DNA from: Pelagibacterium nitratireducens
GTDB lineage: Bacteria > Pseudomonadota > Alphaproteobacteria > Rhizobiales > Devosiaceae
Direction: 5' to 3'
Assembly (NCBI RefSeq): GCF_037044555.1
Contig: NZ_CP146275.1
Coordinates: 248,001-312,000 of the forward strand
DNA length: 64,000 nt
Shown here: positions 58,338-64,000 of the stretch, one piece after another
Numbering within the stretch: the stretch's first letter is position 1
Layout: each line of letters opens with the position of its first letter
Made by a program: the position numbers and the translations under genes
The notes under the pieces: model-generated
Seen by the model: the letters and a program-made list of their open reading frames with translations, nothing else
Databases searched by the model: none
What the model was told of the DNA's origin: nothing

Positions 58338-59159
58338 CTATTTGCCCGCCCCACCTAGTAGGCCACGTACGAAGGCTTTTTGAAACATAAGGTAGGCAGC
58401 CATGACGGGCAGGACCGAGACGAGAGTGGCGGCCATCAAAGGACCGTATTCGACCTGAAGGCTGGACGCAAAACCTGAAATCTGCACCGTCACCGGGCGA
58501 GCGCTGTCGCTCGAGGTCAGCGTTATGGCAAACAGCAAATCGTTCCATATAGAGCGGCTCTGGATGATGGCGAGCGCGGCAAGACCAGATGTCGAAGCTG
58601 GAAGAAGCAGCTTCCAAAAATAGCGCGTTGGGCCGCAGCCGTCGATCAGCGCTGCCTCGTACATGGAGCGAGGTACCGATGCAAAGAAGTTGCGCATGAA
58701 GAATGTGCAGAACGGCACAGCGTAGGCGGTGTGGACCAGCCACATGCCGGCAATGGTGTCGTAAAGTCCCAAACGTTGAATAAGAAAGAAAAGCGGAATT
58801 TGAACGATCTGAAAGGGGACCAACATGCCGGTGAGCAGCAGGAAATAGACAAGTCTGCCGCTTGAGCCACGCATGTAGGCCAGCGGATAACCGGCGATAG
58901 CGCCAATAAGAATGGAAAGGGCAACAGCGGGAACGGTAATGGCTATGGAGTTGAAAAAACTGCGCCCCATGCGTTCAAAGGCGACCAAATAGTTCTGCCA
59001 GTAGAACTCGGTTGGCAGGGCAAGCACGCGGGTGAGCTCGGAGGGGGATTTCATCGAGGTGATTGCCGCTACAATGAGCGGGGCGGCAAAGACGATGGCA
59101 AAGACAACAAGGATCGTACGGGTCAGGACCGTCTGGCGTTGCTGGAGAGCGCTGCTCAT
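58338..59159 (-). CDS. Carbohydrate ABC transporter permease (MalG type)
   Basis: This 273-aa protein has six membrane helices and the cytoplasmic EAA loop MYEAALIDGCGPTRYFWKLLLP that docks on the ATPase. The fold and size match MalG/UgpE-type subunits of the CUT1 importer family. It overlaps the preceding permease gene (TAATG) and adjoins the oxidoreductase gene. No ATPase gene is in the window; a shared MsmK/UgpC-type ATPase elsewhere may energise it, or it lies beyond the window. Confidence 0.92.
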   Translation of the reverse strand: MSSALQQRQTVLTRTILVVFAIVFAAPLIVAAITSMKSPSELTRVLALPTEFYWQNYLVAFERMGRSFFNSIAITVPAVALSILIGAIAGYPLAYMRGSSGRLVYFLLLTGMLVPFQIVQIPLFFLIQRLGLYDTIAGMWLVHTAYAVPFCTFFMRNFFASVPRSMYEAALIDGCGPTRYFWKLLLPASTSGLAALAIIQSRSIWNDLLFAITLTSSDSARPVTVQISGFASSLQVEYGPLMAATLVSVLPVMAAYLMFQKAFVRGLLGGAGK

Positions 59160-60064
59160 TATTCGGCCTCACTCTCGGTGACACGGTTCGACATGTAATA
59201 GATGTAGGGCATAATGATCACAGCGGCGATGATCAGCAAATAGACGGCGACGGCGCTTGCCTGGCCCATCGCGAAGCGGCCGAAGGCGAGGTCATACATT
59301 TGCGTAGCGAGCACTTCAGAAGAATAGGCCGGCCCACCTTTGGTCATGGCCCAGACGACATCGAAGAGGCGCATCGCATCGATGGCTGACATCCCCAAAA
59401 CGATGATTGTCGAAGGCCAGAGCAGGGGAAAACTCACTTTCCAGAAGGTCTGCCAGGGCGTTGCACCCTCGATGCGCGAGGCTTCTATACACTCGGTGGG
59501 GATGTTGCGAAGCCCGGCAAAAAACACGAGAAACGCAAAACCGGTGGTCCACCAGGCAACGGCGCCCATAAGCGAAAAATTGACGATGTTGGGATCCCCC
59601 AGCCAGTTCTGGGACAGCCCGCCGAGCCCGATCAGATTGAGCACGGTGGTTAAAAGCCCGTTGGAGGGCTCATACATCCAGCGCCAGATCGCCGCGACAG
59701 CAACGGCAGGAATGGTGAAGGGAAGAAAGAAGATGATGCGAAAGACACCTTCCCCGCGCATCCCCCGATCGAGAAGCGCGGCGAGCAACAAGCCTATTCC
59801 TGTTGGCACGACCAGCATGAACACCACCCATGTGATGTTGTTGAACACCGCGTTGATGAAGCGCGGCTGGCCGAGCAGCGTAGCGTAATTCTGCAGCCCC
59901 ACCCAGCGCATGGCAGGAGAAAACCCGTCCCAGCTATGGAGGGAGAGGTGTATGCTCGAGACGATGGGATAGATGTAGAACGTCACGAAGAGGACGACCG
60001 GCAGGGCGAGAAACGCCAGGTGCGTCCTGGTGGTGCGGTTCGACATCAATGAGCGCAGTGCCAT
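59159..60064 (-). CDS. Carbohydrate ABC transporter permease (MalF type)
   Basis: I start at the ATG at 60064 (MALRSLMSNRTTRTHLAFLALP), behind GAGG; the frame extends into the binding-protein gene. The 301-aa product has six membrane helices, the typical start LPVVLFVTFYIYPIVSSIHLSLHSWDGF and the EAA loop CIEASRIEGATPWQTFWKVSFP. It pairs with the MalG-type subunit. It is separated from the binding-protein gene by a strong hairpin that may lower its expression relative to that gene. Confidence 0.92.
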   Translation of the reverse strand: MALRSLMSNRTTRTHLAFLALPVVLFVTFYIYPIVSSIHLSLHSWDGFSPAMRWVGLQNYATLLGQPRFINAVFNNITWVVFMLVVPTGIGLLLAALLDRGMRGEGVFRIIFFLPFTIPAVAVAAIWRWMYEPSNGLLTTVLNLIGLGGLSQNWLGDPNIVNFSLMGAVAWWTTGFAFLVFFAGLRNIPTECIEASRIEGATPWQTFWKVSFPLLWPSTIIVLGMSAIDAMRLFDVVWAMTKGGPAYSSEVLATQMYDLAFGRFAMGQASAVAVYLLIIAAVIIMPYIYYMSNRVTESEAE

Positions 60065-60089
60065 TGCCAACCTCGTGTGGAACGAAAGG

Positions 60090-60113
60090 GGAGCGGCCGG
60101 TTCCGGCCGCTCC
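60090..60113 (-). terminator. Perfect hairpin between binding-protein and permease genes
   Basis: GGAGCGGCCGG and CCGGCCGCTCC form a perfect 11-bp stem around TT, nine bases after the binding-protein stop. There is no U tract. In ABC import operons such a structure often protects the 3' end of the binding-protein mRNA or partly stops transcription, which raises binding protein over permease. Confidence 0.6.
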
Positions 60114-60122
60114 AGAGTGATT

Positions 60123-61397
60123 TTACCAGCTGATGTAAGCGTCTTCGGCCAACGCCTGCTGGCGAAGACTTTCGAGCGTGGCAATCAATTCGGCTTTGAC
60201 CGTATCGGATGGATCGATAGCGAACCGTTCGATCTGCACGCCCAACTCAGTGCCGACTGCGGTGGGCAACAGGAAGAACAGATTTGGCAGCACGGCATTT
60301 GCTGCCGAGGCTTCGGTAAATTGCTCGGCAAAGCGCGCGCCAGCATAACCATAGACTGACGGATCGACGTTGACGTTGGGTGCGAGTGAACCCTTCGGAA
60401 CGGCAAAGGCGGCCTGTCCTTCGGGCGATGCCGCAGCGACGATGAAGTCTTCAGCTGCAGCAATGCCGGCTTCGGTTCCTTCGGGTACGGCAAGCACGTC
60501 CATCTGGAAGACCGATTTACCGACGGTGCCCGGAGCTTGAAAGACATCGAAGTCCTCGCCGGCCAGGAAATCGGCCTGCTCGAAATAGGCGCCTACCCAG
60601 ATGCCCATCATGAACATCCCGGTATCGCCGTTAATCACGTCGTCGGCTGTCTGGGTCCAGGTCTTGCCGCTCCAATTGTCAGCGTAGCAGGAGACCATCA
60701 TGTCGCGATAGAGGTCGAGCGCTTCAGAAAATTCCGGGCTATCGAAGCCCAATTCACCGCTTGCGAGTTGGTAGTAACCATCCTCTCCGAGGACCGAGAC
60801 CAGCGGTGCATAGAAATTATAGAGGCTCCAGAACGTGCCGCCGGCGTTGCCCAGCGGCTGGTATCCGGCGTCCGCGAGTGCCGTGCAAGTCTGCGTGAAG
60901 CTGTCCCAATCGGTCGGTTGCTGGAGGCCAAGCTCTTCGAAAATTGCGGTGTTGTAGAAGACATTGTTGATGAGCGAGAGATCGAACGGGACGCCATAGG
61001 GAACGCCGTCGACCTTGACGACGCGTTGCACGCCTTCGGGGAAGATTTCATCTCCACCGATTTCCGACCAAACATCCGTCAACGGGTGCAGGCGGCCGCC
61101 ATCGGCGAAGGCCTTGAGTTCGAAGGCCATCGAGCTCTGGTAGGCGGCCGGCGGCTGGCCACCCAGGAAAGCCGTTTGAAGCTGCCGGCGCAGTTCGACG
61201 ACGTTGCCAGGAATGATGACGCCACTGAACTGGGCGTCTTCGACTGACGCGTTGCCGTTGGCGATCATCGCCTCCATGCCGGCCAATTCTGACCCTGCTG
61301 CGTAATAGTGCCAGATTTCATAAGTTTCCTGCGCATACACGCCGGAGGTAGCCATTGCCGCACAGGCGATAACGCCGAGCAATCCTGTCTTTTTCAT
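60123..61397 (-). CDS. Sugar ABC transporter substrate-binding protein
   Basis: From the ATG at 61397 (MKKTGLLGVIACAAMATSGVYA, a signal peptide) the protein has 424 aa. It has the family 1 binding-protein layout: YEIWHYYAAGSELAGMEAMI at the start, then FLGGQPPAAYQSSMAFELKAFADGG and DGVPYGVPFDLSLINNVFYNTAIFEELG, and later GDTGMFMMGIWVGAYF. It captures an oligosaccharide or sugar in the periplasm. It is the first gene of the minus-strand transport operon, divergent from the ROK repressor gene. AAAGG lies before the start. Confidence 0.92.
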   Translation of the reverse strand: MKKTGLLGVIACAAMATSGVYAQETYEIWHYYAAGSELAGMEAMIANGNASVEDAQFSGVIIPGNVVELRRQLQTAFLGGQPPAAYQSSMAFELKAFADGGRLHPLTDVWSEIGGDEIFPEGVQRVVKVDGVPYGVPFDLSLINNVFYNTAIFEELGLQQPTDWDSFTQTCTALADAGYQPLGNAGGTFWSLYNFYAPLVSVLGEDGYYQLASGELGFDSPEFSEALDLYRDMMVSCYADNWSGKTWTQTADDVINGDTGMFMMGIWVGAYFEQADFLAGEDFDVFQAPGTVGKSVFQMDVLAVPEGTEAGIAAAEDFIVAAASPEGQAAFAVPKGSLAPNVNVDPSVYGYAGARFAEQFTEASAANAVLPNLFFLLPTAVGTELGVQIERFAIDPSDTVKAELIATLESLRQQALAEDAYISW

Positions 61398-61562
61398 TTT
61401 TCCAACCTTTTGCAGCCTGAAGATTCCCTCAGCAGACCTCATTAAATAATCTGCTAACAAGAAAAATTCTGCGCCAATCCCATGCATTCTGTCAATCCCT
61501 TATGCAATCGGGTCTTTTGGCGCTAAATTAGGCAAGCTGTGGGTCGGTATTTTATTGATATA

Positions 61563-61578
61563 TAACAATGGTTTGTTA
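61563..61578. promoter_or_regulatory. Inverted repeat, possible repressor site
   Basis: TAACAA-TGGT-TTGTTA is a perfect inverted repeat (6-bp arms) about 165 bases upstream of the binding-protein ATG and 109 bases before the ROK ATG. Its central place between the divergent genes makes it a candidate operator for the ROK protein. Confidence 0.45.
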
Positions 61579-61614
61579 CGATTACCGCAGGGTGGGCGAT
61601 CGCGTGACGATGCG

Positions 61615-61634
61615 AAGTGCATTTAAATGCACTT
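61615..61634. promoter_or_regulatory. Perfect 20-bp palindrome before the ROK gene
   Basis: AAGTGCATTT is followed at once by its exact reverse complement AAATGCACTT. It lies 52 bases upstream of the ROK start. A dimeric helix-turn-helix regulator is the natural reader of such a site; the encoded ROK repressor is the first candidate, which would make this an autoregulatory operator. Confidence 0.55.
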
Positions 61635-61686
61635 GACGCTTAGGATGGAGAATGAGTAATTTTTCTTCAACAGAGATAAATTGGAA

Positions 61687-62853
61687 ATGCCAGTGAACCG
61701 CTCGTATCTGCGCCGCTTCCATGCCAGCGCCATATTCCATCGGATCAGGCTTGAACCCTCGATTTCGCAGCGCGAGATCATAGAGCGTACCGGCTTCGAC
61801 AAATCCACCGTTTCGTCGATCGTGTCGCGATTTGCCGAGATGGGACTTATTGAACGGCAGCCCAAACCAGAAGCAAACCGGAGGGGACGACCCTCGGAAG
61901 GATTACAGCTTTCCGGAAATTCGGGGCTACTGGTTGGCGTTCAGATCGAAGCTGAGGCCGTAGGCTTTGTCGTGTGCGGTCTGGACGGCGCGGTGATGGC
62001 GTCCAGGATCGAGCCCTTCAACGGAGATCTCGAAGGCATCAAAACCTATGTGAAAGCAGGCATTGAGGCGATTGTTTCTGCTTCGGGTTCTCGTGCGCCC
62101 ATCATGGGCGTCGGGGTTTCCCTTCCGGGCCTTGTCAAGAGAGACGGGACGCTGGTTCACGTTCCTGTACTGGGCTGGAGGGACGTTGATATGCTTGACC
62201 GGCTCAAGGGCATCGCTGAGGCGCCGGTTTTCGTCGGTAACGACGGCAAGGCGGCGGCGATGGCGGAGCGCATGTTCGGCGCTTGCACCGACATTGATAA
62301 TTTCGTGTACCTGTTCTCGGGTTCGGGCGTTGGTGGTGCGTTATTTCTCGATGGCGAAGTCTATGGTGGGGCCAATGGTCTGGCAGGCGAGCTTGGCCAT
62401 ATCAAGGTCGTTCCGCAGGGCCGTTTCTGTTCGTGCGGAGCGTCAGGTTGTCTTTCCGCCTATCTTTCCGAACCGGCGCTGGCTCAGGAGATCGAAAGGC
62501 TCGGAGGAAACGTGCCGAACGGATTTGCTTCGATCCTGGAGGGGGCAGCGGCCGGAGACGAAGTGGTCCTCAACGTCCTCGACCATACAGGGGAAGTGCT
62601 AGGGTCCGCAGTTTCGAGCCTTATCAATATCTTCAATCCACCAATAGTTCTTCTGGGCGGCAATATCGCGCTGGCGCAACCGTATCTCTCGGTCGCTATG
62701 GATCGTGCCCTGATGCGACTCGCCCACCCGGCCATGTATTCGCGCAGCACAGTGAAATTTTCGGAAATTTCCGAAGGAATGCCACTCCTGGGCGGTGTTG
62801 CCATAGCCTTGGACGGGGTCACAAGCCTTGATGGCTCCCACGTTCTGCAGTGA
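61687..62853 (+). CDS. ROK-family transcriptional repressor (NagC/XylR-like)
   Basis: From the ATG at 61687 the product is 388 aa. Residues 8-60 form a winged helix (ISQREIIERTGFDKSTVSSIVSRFAEMGLIERQ). The rest is the ROK sugar-kinase fold: VGVQIEAEAVGFVVCGLDG, GVGVSLPGLV, the region VFVGNDGKAAAMAERMFG, and the zinc knot H238, then CSCGASGC (C248, C250, C255). ROK repressors release DNA when they bind a sugar. Divergence from the binding-protein gene suggests it controls the transporter. AGATAAATTGGAAATG gives only a weak ribosome site. Confidence 0.9.
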   Translation: MPVNRSYLRRFHASAIFHRIRLEPSISQREIIERTGFDKSTVSSIVSRFAEMGLIERQPKPEANRRGRPSEGLQLSGNSGLLVGVQIEAEAVGFVVCGLDGAVMASRIEPFNGDLEGIKTYVKAGIEAIVSASGSRAPIMGVGVSLPGLVKRDGTLVHVPVLGWRDVDMLDRLKGIAEAPVFVGNDGKAAAMAERMFGACTDIDNFVYLFSGSGVGGALFLDGEVYGGANGLAGELGHIKVVPQGRFCSCGASGCLSAYLSEPALAQEIERLGGNVPNGFASILEGAAAGDEVVLNVLDHTGEVLGSAVSSLINIFNPPIVLLGGNIALAQPYLSVAMDRALMRLAHPAMYSRSTVKFSEISEGMPLLGGVAIALDGVTSLDGSHVLQ

Positions 62854-62875
62854 AAATTCAAGCTTAGGTATACCA

Positions 62876-64000
62876 ATGCGCATTGCCATAGTCGGCCTTT
62901 CTATCGAAATCATGCTCGCTTCTCCCCTTCCCACGGGAGTTGAGGCACTGCAGCAATATTCGGCCGATCAAATGCGTGACAACGACCTATGGATGGTGCG
63001 TGGCATGCTAGCCCGGCTGGGCGAGGAAGTTGGATGGGAGCCGGTGCCGCTCTATTGGGCGACCGCGCTTCCAGGTGGGCCGATGACGGCTGAAGCCTAT
63101 GCGCTGGTCAAGAACAAGACCTTGTCGCTTCTTCAAAGCGAGGGGCCGTTCGACGGCGTGCTCGTGGTCAACCACGGGGCACTCGAAGTTCAGGGGTTGG
63201 CCGTCGATGCTGACGCTGATTTTGTCTGCGCTATCCGGGAAGTGGTTGGGCCGGACATGCCTATTAGCGTGGCTCTTGACCTGCATGGCGACATGACCCC
63301 CCTCTTGCTGGAGGCCGGGACGGTTTTCTCGGTCCTGCGCACTGCTCCTCACCGCGATGACAAAGAGACAGGCTATCGAGCTGCTGACCAGCTGATAACC
63401 GTCATCAACAAACGGCTTAAGCCCAAAAAGGCTGCAGTCACAATTCCAATTCTTGTGCCTGGTGAAACGGCGGTCACAACTCAGGAGCCCGGACGCGCTC
63501 TCTATGGAAGTCTTCCTGAGTTCGATGCTGTTCCTGGCATGATGGAAGCCAATATTTTGGTCGGCTTTGCCTGGAATGACAGGCCTTGGACGGCGGTGAC
63601 GGCTTTTGCAGTTGCCGAGGACGATGCGGCCCTGGCCAGGGAACAGGCCACGAGGCTGGCGGAAAAGATATGGGCTGAGCATGAGAACTTCGTGCTCAGC
63701 ATGGAAACCGCCGAAGTTGGTGAGGGGTTGGAGCGTGCCATAAGTGTGCCCCAACGTCCGGTCTATGTCACCGACTCCGGGGATAATACCACGGCCGGTG
63801 CTGGCGGCGAACTCACTACGGTCCTGCAGGCGGCGCTCGATCTGCCTGGCTCACCCGACATCGTGGTCGCCGGCATCACTGCGCCTCAGACTGTCCGCCA
63901 GCTTCTGGAAGCCGGGATTGGGGCTGAAATTGAGATCGAGCTCGGGGCCGAGCATCTCTCACGGCCCAGGACGGCACGCAGGGTGAAGGCAGTCGTCGAA
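62876..64000 (+). CDS. M81-family metallopeptidase (MlrC-like), partial
   Basis: The frame starts MRIAIVGLSIEIMLASPLPTG and stays open for 375 codons to the window end. It shows M81 features: VLVVNHGALEVQG, ISVALDLHGDMTPLL (Asp and His of the metal site), VLRTAPHRDDKETGYRAADQL, and later PVYVTDSGDNTTAGAGGELTTVL. MlrC opens linear microcystin, but most M81 members occur beside ABC importers and have unknown natural substrates. It follows the ROK gene by 22 bases, so it belongs to the same regulon. A normal length of about 490-500 aa means that roughly a quarter is missing. Confidence 0.85.
   Translation, partial: MRIAIVGLSIEIMLASPLPTGVEALQQYSADQMRDNDLWMVRGMLARLGEEVGWEPVPLYWATALPGGPMTAEAYALVKNKTLSLLQSEGPFDGVLVVNHGALEVQGLAVDADADFVCAIREVVGPDMPISVALDLHGDMTPLLLEAGTVFSVLRTAPHRDDKETGYRAADQLITVINKRLKPKKAAVTIPILVPGETAVTTQEPGRALYGSLPEFDAVPGMMEANILVGFAWNDRPWTAVTAFAVAEDDAALAREQATRLAEKIWAEHENFVLSMETAEVGEGLERAISVPQRPVYVTDSGDNTTAGAGGELTTVLQAALDLPGSPDIVVAGITAPQTVRQLLEAGIGAEIEIELGAEHLSRPRTARRVKAVVE

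Noticed and set aside
1..64000. tRNA, rRNA, CRISPR arrays, integrase with att site
   Set aside because: None recognised by eye on either strand; a tRNA or covariance search would be needed to be sure for the gaps.

Overview
The window looks like a chromosomal segment of an alphaproteobacterium of the order Hyphomicrobiales (Rhizobiales). A Devosia/Pelagibacterium-type organism is my guess, not a proof. The reasons are the imuA-imuB-dnaE2 mutagenesis cassette behind a GTTC-N7-GTTC type LexA box, the paired ATP-dependent DNA ligase and MBL exonuclease, a bacterial transglutaminase-like cysteine peptidase (BTLCP), and fairly high-GC housekeeping genes beside lower-GC inserted DNA. I recognised no tRNA, rRNA or CRISPR array.

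Layout. (1) 0.2-6.1 kb: an accessory block of small exported, lipoprotein and membrane proteins, several overlapping by ATGA, closed by two back-to-back IS remnants. (2) 6.7-15.6 kb: DNA repair: the ligase-exonuclease pair, a gamma carbonic anhydrase, then imuA-imuB-dnaE2. (3) 15.7-44.9 kb: an aldose epimerase followed by a large exopolysaccharide (EPS) locus. It holds a PglK-like ABC flippase, an acyltransferase, five glycosyl- or sugar-phosphate transferases, a pyruvyltransferase, a Wzz-like co-polymerase, an EpsG/Wzy-like polymerase, an O-antigen ligase-like protein, a PPP phosphatase, a BY-kinase (Wzc-like), a phosphomannomutase and ManC. The locus is broken between 23.7 and 30.7 kb by nested insertion sequences: IS66 inside the end of an older IS66, and an IS110-family element inside an IS481-family transposase gene.

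(4) 45-53 kb: an accessory island. Its core is a minus-strand operon of a GIY-YIG-like protein, a soluble FtsH-like AAA+ zinc protease and a small DUF6634-like protein. A complete IS21 with a 5-bp target duplication cuts it. Removing the IS restores an ATGA overlap between the last two genes. The protease also carries a frameshift near its C-terminus. (5) 53.7-57.1 kb: a Rnk/GreA-like factor, a LuxR-type regulator, a zinc-ribbon protein and a gene with an internal stop. (6) 57.2-64 kb: a carbohydrate uptake locus with an oxidoreductase, two permeases and a binding protein on the minus strand, facing a ROK repressor and an M81 (MlrC-like) metallopeptidase that runs off the window.

How the genes work together. 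The EPS genes together cover nucleotide-sugar supply, lipid-linked priming, glycan assembly and decoration, flipping, polymerisation and chain-length control. The imu cassette is the SOS translesion module. The ABC, oxidoreductase, ROK and M81 genes form one regulated sugar or sugar-conjugate utilisation locus. The best candidate for something undescribed is the GIY-YIG / FtsH-like / DUF6634 operon. The best mechanistic find is the IS110 insertion, whose exact junctions can be read because the interrupted gene can be rebuilt.
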